Below, piece after piece: positions 1-11,300 of a stretch of DNA of 64,000 nt (positions within the stretch are counted from its first letter, which is position 1; each line of letters opens with the position of its first letter). This stretch comes from Gymnogyps californianus (Eukaryota; Chordata; Aves; Accipitriformes; Cathartidae). The position numbers and the translations under genes are program-made. The notes beneath the pieces were generated by a model. The model was not told where the DNA came from, searched no databases, and worked only from the letters and a program-made list of their open reading frames with translations. The stretch covers positions 248,001 through 312,000 of the forward strand of contig NW_026114279.1 in the NCBI RefSeq assembly GCF_018139145.2, written 5' to 3'.

Positions 1-155
1 TGATTTGTCCAACTGGAATCGCTCCCAGTTGCTCACCTTTACTTGGTGATTGCAGCCCGGATCGTTTAGCTCCTCCGCTGATGAATTCGTCCAACTGGAG
101 TCCCTACCGACGTACGTTCCATGCTGTAGTTTCGTGCCCCATGTTGGGCGCCATT
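1..155 (-). mobile_element. Leader of a minus-strand endogenous retrovirus, partial
   Basis: Read on the minus strand, this follows the U5 end of the adjacent LTR after only two bases. It starts with the primer-binding site and continues as untranslated leader. A splice-donor-like AAG|GTGAGC sits at about 31-39 on the minus strand. An 11-base element, GTCCAACTGGA, is present at about 7-17 and 89-99. Because the primer-binding site adjoins the LTR, this is the 5' end of the provirus, and gag and the rest would lie left of the window. Short open frames here are not convincing genes. Confidence 0.8.
136..153 (-). other. Retroviral primer-binding site, tRNA-Lys type
   Basis: The + strand reads GCCCCATGTTGGGCGCCA, which matches the 3' end of tRNA-Lys including CCA at 17 of 18 positions (one C-to-T change). 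On the minus strand it starts TGGCGCCC, two bases after the LTR terminus. Lysine primers are common in ERVK-like (class II) elements. Confidence 0.9.
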
Positions 156-498
156 TGTAGGGATGGTAATTGCGGCTCTGATGCGGGTAAAACCAAAGGC
201 CTTTATTGTTTACAAATTAGTACTTATATAGATTCATTAGCTGTCCACGCGCTCAGGCTTGTTCCATGATTAGTTAATGCTTTCTGTTCACGCGCCGCGG
301 CTAAGCTTCTGATTGGTGCTGTCGAGCAAAGCACACATCTTCTGACTTCGGTCTCTTATCTGTTTTCCAAGTTATTTCAGTCTTCAGCTTCTTTTCTACA
401 CACCTGCTTTATCACTTATTTACTCTCTTATTCTATGTCTTTCAAGGCTATGTCTAATTGCTCAAGGCTGCTCGCAAAACTCCTTACGGATTCCCACA
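156..498 (-). mobile_element. 5' LTR of an ERVK-like provirus
   Basis: On the minus strand this 343-bp segment begins TGTGGGAATCCG and ends CCATCCCTACA, so it has the TG...CA termini of an LTR. It contains a TATA-like CTATATAAG (complement at about 223-231) and an AATAAA (complement TTTATT at 202-207) at the expected end of U3/R. The tRNA-Lys primer-binding site follows immediately. The bases beyond the U3 end are CCCAAC (499-504). Whether these are a 6-bp target duplication cannot be tested, because the other end of the provirus lies outside. The insertion is antisense to HOMER1. Assignment to class II is inferred from the primer and the compact LTR. Confidence 0.87.
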
Positions 499-2681
499 CC
501 CAACCATATGCCTAAAGAAAGGAGGATGACTGAATTACCAGTGACTTCACTGACCAGCTTCTCCTATATGAAAATCTGAGGAGAAGTTTTGTGGACAATT
601 AATGCTGGAGATGGTTCTCCAGTCTCTAGTAACACAACAAATCTTGTCCTTGACCCGATGAGGCTTGTTGATTCAAATGTAAGCTTTCAGGCATTCCAAA
701 ATTTTCCAGGAGTTGTTCACAATGGTAGCCAAAACTTGCATTTTGAGGCAAAGGTTATCAGAGAGAACTGCCTGTTTGATATCCTCAGCTACATCCAGAT
801 TTGCTCTTCCAATTTAATGCAAGCATAGTGGAGCTGCGAAAGCCACTGCAAAAGATGCCAGTTGTGTTAAATTCATCTGTGCTGCAGTATCTTTGCTTGC
901 CTTTCTACATGTTGCGATACAATGTGTTCTTCTGAACTTTCTTGCAATACTCCTCTCCCCCACTTCATCTGAGAATCAGCATATGCACATGGAAGCTGTT
1001 TGTGGGCTCAGCTGGCCCCTCAGCTGTAAATTTTTCAGGCCTGCCCTGTGGAATTCAGAGAAAATTTTATGTTGATGCTAGCTGTGCTCCAATGCTACCT
1101 AAATCTCAGCAGAAGCAAAGGATGCTAAGTAAACTCCATAACTACTCACTTTAATATCCATCCAGAAGGCCATTTCACACTAGTATAGGCTGGATTTGAC
1201 TTCTAGAAGATCTCAGGCTTGGGAGAGCAGTACTTGGTCTCTCTGATGTTGACGTTTCTCACTGTCACCATCCTGAGAAAATATTGTTATTCTCTATGCA
1301 TCAGTCCAGTTCCTGCTACTCAAAGAATAAAATTAAGATTTCTTTATCTCCAACAGAGAAGTTGGTTTGGATTCTGTGAATTTTGTTGCTGCTCTAGGAT
1401 TCTACAGTAATCACTAGCTTTGAACTGCTGGGTGTAAGGCAGGGGTTATGGTTTCATGGGAGCAGAACAAAGCACATGCGCACTGATGTTCAAAAGATTC
1501 CCAACTCTGTAGTGTGAGACAGTAGGACCCATACTGACAATAACCTTTGGAGCACAATAACTGGCATGTAAGAAAGATTCTTCCTGAACTGTTCTGCTCA
1601 CAGTGTATGCTATTTTCTGGGAAGTTTTAAGGACATTCTCTTTCACGTGAGTGTTACAAAGCACCTACTAACCAGTGTTTTATGAAAAGGGCTGTGGCTG
1701 AAACTCTTAGTAGCACCAAACAGATGAGAGAGCATGCCTGCATTTCACTTCCAATACACATATCCGGTTTTATGGCTAGTCTTTCTTCTTCATGTTGGCT
1801 GGTTATAAACTGTAATAACCATCAATTTTTTAGTTAAATGGAACCCATTGGTGTTGTTTTAAGTCTTTATCCTGACGTACTTTAAGTCAACTGGACAGTT
1901 CCACATCACAGATTTAGAATATGTTAGACAAACTTTAATGTGATGAAAATACTGTTGAAATCCATGGTAAAACTTTAGTTGATTTTAGTGGAACCAGCAT
2001 ATAATTGAATAGTTGTAGTTTTTTGTTTACATTAGCAGAAGTTGTATGCTGGAAGATGTGCTTCTTCCATCCTGTATGTAACAAGAACTAGAGAAGAAAA
2101 ATCTATTCTAAGAGTAGCTCTTCTGTAGTTGGTGTATGACCCTGTCACTGTTAGTCATGTTTGTGTGTGTATAAAGAAAAAACAGATTCTTGCAATACAG
2201 AAACTTAAAAATAAATTGTGCTTCTTGTTGTATTGCATATTTTCCAGTGAGGACTGCATATGCAATGGGGGGAATGCAACTGTGGAGCTTACAGTGGATC
2301 TTGCGAGGCATTGCTTTAGGGGACAAAGAAATACGCTTGTGAGACAAAAAAAGACTTCGCTAGTTCTTCTATTCTGATCTCATTAGCCTATGTGGATGCT
2401 TTAAAGGACTTCTTTTTAGACTTGCTAACTATTAAATGACTGCTTGCAATTGCAAACAGGTGCCCCCCCTTTGCTTCTTTTAAAGAATGTATGCCAATAT
2501 ATGCTTTCATAATTTTAGCTGTGACTGAATTAGAAGAAAACTGTTCCCTAGTTGCAAGTTTGTCTCATTCAGTGTACACGGATACTTGTCTATAATACTG
2601 GCATTTTCAATTATTGAGTAGTCTTTTTAAAAAAATCAAAACCACAGAAACCCTTTTTTACAACTATTACTTTTTTTTCAG
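499..2681 (+). other. HOMER1: HOMER1 intron 2, 3' portion
   Basis: AT-rich intronic sequence between the retroviral LTR and the next coding exon. I see no conserved coding frame and no recognisable repeat. A T-rich tract leading to TTTTTTTTCAG at 2671-2681 is the acceptor of the following exon. Confidence 0.75.
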
Positions 2682-2813
2682 GCAATAATAAATAGCACTA
2701 TCACCCCCAACATGACATTTACTAAAACATCCCAGAAGTTTGGCCAATGGGCAGACAGCAGGGCAAATACAGTCTATGGCTTGGGATTTTCATCTGAACA
2801 TCACCTTTCAAAA
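2682..2813 (+). CDS. HOMER1: HOMER1 exon 3: EVH1 domain, middle part
   Basis: This exon encodes 44 residues in phase 0, beginning [13 protein letters not shown] and ending SSEHHLSK. It covers roughly residues 55-98 of the protein, inside the EVH1 domain that grips PPxxF peptides. [16 protein letters not shown] is the characteristic EVH1 core strand region. It is bounded by TTTTTTTTCAG at 2671-2681 and the strong donor GTAAGT at 2814. The frame has no stop and appears under strong constraint. The preceding exon, which should end with codons for DGSK, is not in the window. Confidence 0.97.
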
Positions 2814-3661
2814 GTAAGTATGACCAATGACAGCTATTCGGCCAGTCAAGCAGCTTAAGAGTATTTGATTCCTGCTGGTTGTATCTTGACTCAGTGCTCA
2901 CTACTGTTGTTATTTAAAAATAGTTTACAAAAAATGTTCTGTATCCATCCTTATAATGTAAAAAGACAAGACAATATTGTTATAACGCTTTGTTGCCTAT
3001 GAATTTTCTTTTAACTGATTGAGGAAAGGAGGGAGATTTAAGCTATTGCAGTGTATGCTGTTAATGCTTTCTAGGTATTCATTTGTTAGGTTTCGTTAAG
3101 TTTCTCTTCTTTAAAGTTGTTCTTCCATTACAGTTTTTCATGATAGAATTTAAAGGAGTAGACTATGTAGTGTTTCTTCTGTGTTTAGATCTCCTAGAAA
3201 AAAATTGTTGGTAGTCTTCAGATGCATTTTTGTCTTTTAAGCCACATTCACTTTCACTTTTCTGCTGTATAGTGCATCAAATTACAGATATTTCAACATG
3301 TGCAGGCTTAAACTAAAGCTAGTGGGAAAAATATTCAATGTAAAAGAAAACTATGTTTTCTTGTTGGAATACAAAAGTTGAAATTTTTACTAAAGAAACT
3401 CAGTGCCCTATGAGGTTTTTTTCTGGTCTACTTGTGCAGGAGGGAAGTCCACCTTAATCCAAGGAAAGCGGTAACTCCTTTTTCTCAAAGTGATGGTATG
3501 GTTCCTGTGAGCACCCTTTCTACAATCCCTATTATTATTGATACTACTCTGGTAGATGAGTCCAGGAACCTGTAAAAGCCAATGTTGTTTTTCTCCAGAT
3601 GAGGAATTCCATTTTCAGTTTAAAAACATGTTTCTACATTAAGCAGAGAATTTTTGTCTTT
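2814..3661 (+). other. HOMER1 intron 3, 5' part
   Basis: AT-rich intronic DNA between the exon 3 donor and the intron-3 LTR insertion. Nothing recognisable was found. Confidence 0.7.
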
Positions 3662-3666
3662 GAAAT
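3662..3666 (+). repeat. Target-site duplication GAAAT, left copy
   Basis: GAAAT directly precedes the TG terminus of the LTR-derived element. The same five bases follow its CA terminus at 4242-4246. Confidence 0.85.
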
Positions 3667-4241
3667 TGTCCTGGTTTCAGCTGGGATAGAGTTAATTTTC
3701 TTCTTAGTAGCTGGTATAGTGCTGTGTTTTGGGTTTAGTATGAGAATACTGTTGATAACATGCTGATGTTTTAGTTGTTGCTAAGTAGCGCTTATCTTAA
3801 GCCAAGGACTTTTCAGTTTCCCATGCTCTGCCAGCAAGCAGGTGTGCAAGAAGCTGTGAGGGAGCATAGCCAGGGCAGCTGACCCAAACTAGCCAAAGGG
3901 ATATTCCATACCATGGAACGTCATGCCCAGTATATAAACAGGGGGGAGTTGGTCGGGAGGGGCGGATCGCTGCTCTGGCATCGGTCAGCAGGTGGTGAGC
4001 AATTGCATTGTGCATCACTTGTCTTTTCTTGGGTTTTATTTCTCTTTTTTTTGTTATATTCCTTTTCATTACTACTATTACTATTATTATTATATTTGTA
4101 TTATTCTTAGTTAGTATTATATTTTATTTTACTTTAGTTATTAAACTGTTCTTCTCTGACTCCAAAACACTAAATCCAAAACACAGCACTGTACCAGCTA
4201 CTAAGAAGAAAATTAACTCTATCCCAGCCAAAACCAGGACA
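3667..4241 (+). mobile_element. Rearranged LTR (ERVL-like) with inverted U3 ends at both termini
   Basis: A 575-bp insertion in intron 3. From 3667 it reads as a normal LTR of the TGTCCTGG family, with a TATA box TATATAAA at 3931-3938, the same GTTGGTCGGGAGG region as its relatives and an ATTAAA poly(A)-like signal near 4139. Around 4160 it switches to the reverse complement of its own first 74 bp (4168-4241), so it ends CCAGGACA rather than the usual CCACGACA. The two 74-bp arms differ at several positions. Flanking GAAAT direct repeats show that it entered as this unit or was rearranged without touching its ends. Family assignment to class III (ERVL) rests on the 5-bp duplication and on the related pol at the right edge. 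Confidence 0.88.
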
Positions 4242-4246
4242 GAAAT
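4242..4246 (+). repeat. Target-site duplication GAAAT, right copy
   Basis: Matches 3662-3666 exactly and abuts the terminal ACA of the fold-back LTR. Confidence 0.85.
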
Positions 4247-7200
4247 ATACAAAAGATCTGGAAACCCAAATGCAATAAAAAGGAATGTATAATAAATGTT
4301 TGAGTAAGGAATAATGGTTGGCTTGTTATTAAAAAAACCTAAATAAACAAAAAAATCATACCGGCCCTTTTGAGATATTGACAAGTAATTGTCACTATCC
4401 AAGGATAAGCATGGGCCTGTCAGAAAACCATTAAAAAGAGAACCAGTACATCTGCTTTATTTGGACAGTATGATACGCTTGTAAGATTTCTTCCTTTCAT
4501 AATCTGATAGCTTTCATTTCTACGAAGCAACACAAACCCAGGAAATTCTGAGTGCTATTAATATTGAATATATGCATGTGCATTTGTGCACGTGTCATTG
4601 CTTCAGTGAACTTAGAAACTTTGTTATTTATTTAAATTGGTGTGTATGTCCTAGAGGCACTTGCTTACCGACATGGTAATAACTTTTGTTAATATTTCAA
4701 AGGATTTAGCATAAATCCTAATTTAGTTTACCTCTCATATACTAGCTTGTTTTCCTTAATCATGGAATGCTTCTTTGGAGGCAAAGTATCGTGCTGTAGT
4801 CATGCATAGCCTGTGTTTGCCTGCCTTTCAACACTGGGTTGTCCTTGCCCGTGAAAATATTTTGATTTTTTCATCTGTCCTTTCCTTCACTCTTTCCTTG
4901 CTCTCCCCAAGTGATACTTACTTCCTTCTTAATTACAGTTGTTTCAATTCCATTCTTTCGCTGCCCTCAAACTGATGTCTAAGAGTTTTCAGTATGCTCT
5001 TGGCTTAAAACTTTATATTGCTGTTGAAAAAATAATCTGAAAAGCTACAGTAGATATTTTGTCTTAAGTACATGTTTGATTAGCAGTTACTCAGATGATT
5101 GCTGTGATTTATGAAGAATACACAGATCTGTTGAGCAAAAATGCCAAGTCACAGACCTTTTCAGAAGCTTATGGTGATGAATCTTCAGAATCTTTTCAGC
5201 AAACTGTTTCCCTTGTATTATATCTTAATTGTGATTTTCAGGTGAATTAAAATTGCTGATCATTGCTACTAAAATTCATAAAGGTGAAACTTTTTGTGTT
5301 ATTGTAAAATTAGCAAACATATTTGATGGAGGGAAAAGAAACTTTTGTTTAGATTACAGTCTATTCAGTCACTGGAGTTGGTAGATATATTGGTCTTGGA
5401 ATCAGAAAAGCTGAATTAGAAACCCTGGATCTGCTGTGTAGCTTCAGAGAAATCACATGTATCTTCTTTCTTGTCTTGTGTCTCTGCTCAGATTACTAAC
5501 TCCCACTTCTGTGCACTGGCATTGTAGTCAAGTTTACCAGAGCGCTCTTTGGTACACCTAACGTTGTAGGACATGAAATCTAATTTAGGGCTCAAGGTAC
5601 CACTGGATATTAGTAATAGTGCTAACAAATAAACTGTATTAATGGATTTGTTCAGAAACAGGTTGCTTCTAGAAGTTGCCTTAAAAATTGATTCTGGAAC
5701 TTCTTTTCTGTACTTGGTTTATCAAAGTCCCTAAGTGAACAGCCCTGTTGTATGTAATTTGTTTTGCAGTAGTGTCTCTGGGCCCCAATGAAATATTTCA
5801 AGTTCCAGGGAGCAAAAGACAGCCTGCAACCACAAAAAACTTAGTCTAGTCTGTGACTGATATCAACAGGTTAATGAAGCAAACAATCAGAGCAGATATA
5901 ATAAAAGTCATGTCTTCTAATAAACTGGTTATTCTCAGATCATTGTCTGCTTAGCTATGTCACTCTAAACAAGCAGATGATTTCCAAAGCATATATCAAG
6001 TGTTTGACTTTTGGACTATTCCTTTTTGGTTCATGTGCCTTTGTCCTCCTAAACTGATTACTAGGGTAGAGTGAAACAGCAGTAACCTCTTTCTGGATGA
6101 TTATTGTGACTGTGAGAATTAGTGGAGCGAGACTATCTGGTATAAAAATAAAGGCACTCTAATCAACTTCACACACAAACAGTACAGAAGAAAATTAATT
6201 AAACATTTGTTTATCTTCATTAGACCTTTTCTCAATATGTCAGACTACAAATTCACCTCAAGATTGTTCCATCAGGAGTCAGGCAGGAGTCAGTGATACC
6301 TAAAAGATGATTCCTATGTTGAAGAATATTCCTTTCACACAATCAGGGTTTCCTAGCACAGTCCCTCTTGCTGCTGTAGTAGGAGGAACAGAATGTCCCA
6401 TGATATTCAGAGAAAACTGAGGCTAATTTCTCAACCAGAATATAAATCTGTGCTTTTGATAGTATCCTGCTGTATGGGAAGAAATATTCCTTGTCAGGAT
6501 TGCTGTCTGTTTTATCCCTTTGAATTAGTTGGCCTGATTTATTCCAAATAACTTAAGAGTATGCTAAATGCCAAAAGGACCATCACAGGTACTTGTGAGA
6601 TCCTCTTGTAGTCTTCCTCCACAATTTTTCCATCTTTTCCTTAAATTATTAATCCTCCAGAGAACCCTTCCTTTCATACCATGAGATCTCATCTTTGTTA
6701 TTTAGGAATTTTATCAAGAGATTGCCTCAAGGAATTCTAGTAAATTTGTGAAAATTTCCTCTACGTTAGACTTGTTGGCTTTTTCTTAGAATGTTATCTA
6801 TTTATCTGTCTATTCATTTTATATATATATATTTTTACAGTTTCTACTACTGTGATACAGAAGATCATATTTACTGCCTTGTATGTCTTCAGCCATTCTA
6901 AACCTCAGCATCATGTTTTCTCACTTACCAGTCCTCTGGTCCTAAAGATGATTTAAATAATAGGTTATCCATCAGATTTTGAGGTCTATCTACAACTCTT
7001 AAATGAGTATCATCCAGTTCTGGTGATCTGTTGCCAATTTTATTATCTGTTCTAAGACCTTTTTTGATGCTGAATTAGAGTTTCAGGATGGTATATTTTG
7101 TCTCCTTCTATATTCAGGAAACATATGCTTTTAAATAACCTGACAGCTGAAATATAGGATACCAGTGGAGAGAAATGATACTTCCTCAAATACTAATAGC

Positions 7201-8290
7201 CTACCAGGAGAAGTAGTTTAAAGACAATAAGGTTTTTTAGATCTTGGATAGCAAGTGAAGTTCTGATTGAAAATAGTTGAGGAGATTATGTCACACAAAG
7301 GTAGCCTTCATCCCTTCTAAATACATGCAGTGCAAAACAATTTCTTTGTATGCTGCTGCTGGAGAGATTTAGAAGCTGTTGGTGAAGTTTCCAATGTTTT
7401 TGCAGAATCATTTCAGTCTTAAGCTGATCATAATAAGATCATGTTCTGTATAAAAGCAGTAGCAAGCAAAAACAAATGCTTGGCTACTATAGCAATTAGT
7501 GTAGTGTCAAGCTGAGACCTATGAAGCCAAATTTTTCTCTAGCTAGAGAATCTAGGCCCTATTCTTAATAAATTGATTTAATCTATCAAGTTTAAGGGTG
7601 CATGTATTTCTAAATTGCTGCTTTAGCTATTTTCTGGAAGAGGTACGTGTAGCAGAGAAATCAAGCTTCATATGGCAGTTCAATGTGAAATTCTTGAATT
7701 TAATGTTCAGTATATGTGTTTAGTTCCATGAATTTGTTCTTTAACTTGATTGATGTCAATGAACAATCAAGAAATGAACTTGTCTCAATATTCCCACTGC
7801 TGCTTTCTTAATTAGCTACTGAAATTATAAATGCTGTTAAAATTTGGGAAGAAATTAGTATTGTTTCAGTCATGAAAGAATGAAGCCCATTAAAGGCTCT
7901 AGGCTAATAGTGACCACAGTAGACTTCAGAACCAGATCATTCGTTGTCAGGAAGACAGTAAAACCTGAATCTGAAAGCAGCTGTGCAAGGCAGCTTATCA
8001 CTATTATTAGCCATATATGAGGTGGGGTTTTTAACACTATCAGCAACAAATTAAACTTTGTTGCATCATAATTTTTCTGTCATATAAACAGAGTACATTA
8101 TGTCTGAAAGGTATGTCACTGTGTAACTCTCTTAAATGAGTATCTAATAAGGAGAAAAATTAAAAAATTCTACTGACAGAATTTGACTTTGTAAAATATT
8201 AAGTACAGCATTCTGTTCTGCATGTAATATAACTACTTCATGCCTACTCTTTCTCTTTTTCCTTTTTTTTTTAAACATATGTACCTTCAG
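4247..8290 (+). other. HOMER1 intron 3, 3' part
   Basis: About 4 kb of AT-rich intron with no recognised repeat, RNA or coding feature. A short TATATATATATATT run lies near 6821-6834. The segment ends in an interrupted pyrimidine tract and CTTCAG acceptor at 8285-8290. Confidence 0.7.
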
Positions 8291-8383
8291 TTTGCGGAAA
8301 AATTTCAGGAATTCAAAGAAGCTGCACGACTAGCAAAGGAAAAATCCCAAGAAAAAATGGAGCTAACAAGTACACCCTCTCAA
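8291..8383 (+). CDS. HOMER1: HOMER1 exon 4: end of EVH1 domain
   Basis: The exon carries 31 codons in phase 0, from FAEKFQEFKEAARLA to MELTSTPSQ. The first half is the C-terminal alpha helix that closes the EVH1 fold (around residues 99-112). The charged KEKSQEK stretch and a Ser/Thr/Pro-rich end start the flexible linker. The acceptor is CTTCAG at 8285-8290 and the donor GTGAGT begins at 8384. The exon is too short and frame-bounded to show as a long open frame but matches HOMER1 across its whole length. Confidence 0.97.
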
Positions 8384-11300
8384 GTGAGTCTTATTGCCTG
8401 ATTCAAGCCTACTACTTCATAGTCTGTGCTACTTACTGTATCTTATACACACATTGTATTAAAAATGAACAGGGTACTTCACATTTTCCCTGAATCCTCT
8501 CTGCAGTCAGCTAGAAGTGTCAAGAAGTCTAAGAATGCATTTAATATACATTGCAGAAGTGTCAAAGGGGCTTGCTTTAATATAAAATTGGCCTTTTGTT
8601 TATTCCCATCCCTTTCTTTGAGCTTTCCCCAGAAAATATGTTATGAGTAAAGATGGTGAGCAGTTATGTAAGTAAATCTATAGTAAAGACCTTTTGTGTT
8701 TTTTCTTATTGTATCTATGAAACTTCAGGTGATGCACTGTAAAGGACTTTATATAAGAATCATTACAACAAAAATTGAAGTTAAAACAGCAAACTATTTT
8801 TACTTATTTCCTCCTGTTGTAGTATTCACTTGTGAAATGTGTTGAAGGAAGATGACAGATTCACATGCGGGTTCTGGGGTTTTATTGCAGTTAGCCATGT
8901 TGTAAAAGAAGAGTTTATAAAAGACATCTCAAAACATGAACTGGGTTAATATAGGCCTAACAGGAAGATAAATTAATATAGTCATATTTACATTAGTCAT
9001 GCCTAAAATTAATTTACTTGAAAATGGATACTTTGAATTTGCTTTGAAAAAAGAAATTGCATGAGGCTTTTATGCCCCTCCCCTCCAGTGTTTCTGGCTC
9101 TGTGTGTAGCTATTTGTTTTATTTTAAGCAATAGTTAAGACAAAACTAATTCCTTCTCTTGGAGGATGAAGCAGCTTTAAAACTACAGCAGGGGTTCCTG
9201 AGCTGAGTAGGATTAATGCAGCCGAGTCTTTTTTTTTTCTGGGGAGTGCATCTTCATTCATTGAATCAGTGCATCTCGAGTGCTTTGCACTGTAATATGC
9301 TCCTGATCTTTGATGGAACAAGGATGGCAGGCAGTTTGCAACATGCTATACAAATAGGTTTATTGCCACCAGAAAGCTGCATCTGGTGTCCTTCCAAGAG
9401 AAGTCAATGGAAACCACAAGAATACACAATGAACTAACCTCATGTTTTCCCAGTAGGCATTTTGCCCAAGTGCTAGGTTGGCTTTTGCTATTAAAGGGAA
9501 ACTGCTTGCTCTACTGTAACAGGAGAAAAATAAGGCAGTCTTTTTTGGTTTTAGTTTTCTTGACTGTCTCTAAACTTCTCATAATTTCCATTAATAAATA
9601 CATAGATAATGGAAGTAGGTATTTCAGTATTATAACCTAGTATACACTTGGACTTTAGAAACAGTGAAGTGCTTCAGCCAGGCCTCTAGTTACTCGATAT
9701 TATAGGCAAAACAATTACTCTGCTTCTCTTTTGACATGATGATTAATAGTCTGCACTCAGAAGTTAAATCTGACACTGTTGAATGGAGTGACTTATTTGG
9801 TTTGGACATAAATTTGAACTACTCATTCAGAGATAAGATGCTTTTGTCTAGCAGTTGCCCAGGGTTAAAGCTTTCTCTTAATCTATAATATGAGCTATTA
9901 ATATTGTTCATTTTCCAGTACAGATTTCCCTTTATACTTGGAGCCTAATATTTTATACTGTAGGCAATTACAGAAATGTTACCTTGAGCAATTCTATAAT
10001 GCACGTTGGGAGCTGTGATTTATTTACTGCACACTTAGGAATAATTTCATATTCAGGCCTTACTTTTCATCTCTTGGCTTTTAGCTGTGTTGATAAGTTA
10101 GCATATTATTCCAAAAGATACAGTTAGTGCAAGTGCTGACACATCAGCATAATAGTCTTCACATACTTAATGCTTCTCATTAGTTCCCCAGAAAGAAGGG
10201 AGTTTGGAGCAGATGAGAAGCAATGACTTCACGGCAGACTGCAGCGCTTCCGTAGCACTGGGGCTTATTTGAAGACACTTATGACTGGGGGGAAGACGGG
10301 TGCTTGGTAGCGGGGAGGGAAGTTGGGACCCTAGAGACATCTGAAGGAGCACTTGCTGTCATTTTGATCATCTGCCAAAAAGTGGCTGCAAGGCACATAT
10401 AATTCCAGTGTTGCCTTTCTCAATCATTTTACAGCTCTTCTTTCCCTTTTGCATAGTGATCCTTTGCAGAGAGGGGGAGTAAAAGAGGAAGGAGAGATAT
10501 TTTCAGTGGCCAGTCAAGACTTCGTAGGAACCTGGCTTTTTTAGGAAGCTTTGACAGGAAAGGCATTGGGAGGTAGTGTGTGAGTAGTGAACTCTATAAC
10601 AGTAGCTCAGTTAGCTACAAGTGTCAATCCCTCTGCTGTCTTGGACTTGCAGATATCATTCTGCATTAAATTAATAATAGGTAGGAAGATACTGCATATC
10701 AAAACTGGAAAATATACATGTAAAAATTACATAAAATGTATTATATTTCTCTTGGTACTGCTTTAAAAAATGCGTTATTTTGCTCATGTCATAAACCCAT
10801 GGATCTTACAGTGACATGGTCTATTTTCAGTTACAGGCTTGCCTATGCGCTGAAAATGCAACACTTTGATCTGGAGTTCACTGAGCAGCATGAATCAATA
10901 GGCTGAAAACTGTGTGTTCCCCCCCTTTTTTTTTTCCTTTCTTTTTTAAACTAATGTTAATTAGGTTCAAGTACAGAACCAAATAGTGCAGGTTGTGGGG
11001 TTTGCACCCTCACCCCATCAATCTTACAACCAACTGGAGAACTGGAGTCTGAACCTCAGTTCTTTTTTTTTTCTCTAAGCAAGAATCTGTCTTCAGATAT
11101 TTCTTGTGACCCCGGTCATTTCAGATTAAGACCTCTGTTAATTTCTGAAATTGTGTGGTGAATAAATTAAAATAGTCAAATAAATCAAAATAATCCAACT
11201 CTTTCTTTTGTGATTCTGAGACCCTCCTATACTATTAGGAATAGCTATTGCCTGAAAAGTTTTAGTATCACAACATTTTTATAGCACAAGGAAGGGGTTG

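Noticed and set aside
3797..4402. Open frames across the intron 3 LTR
   Set aside because: The same frames recur at each LTR copy (18548, 44414, 61760) because the DNA is repeated, not because a protein is conserved.
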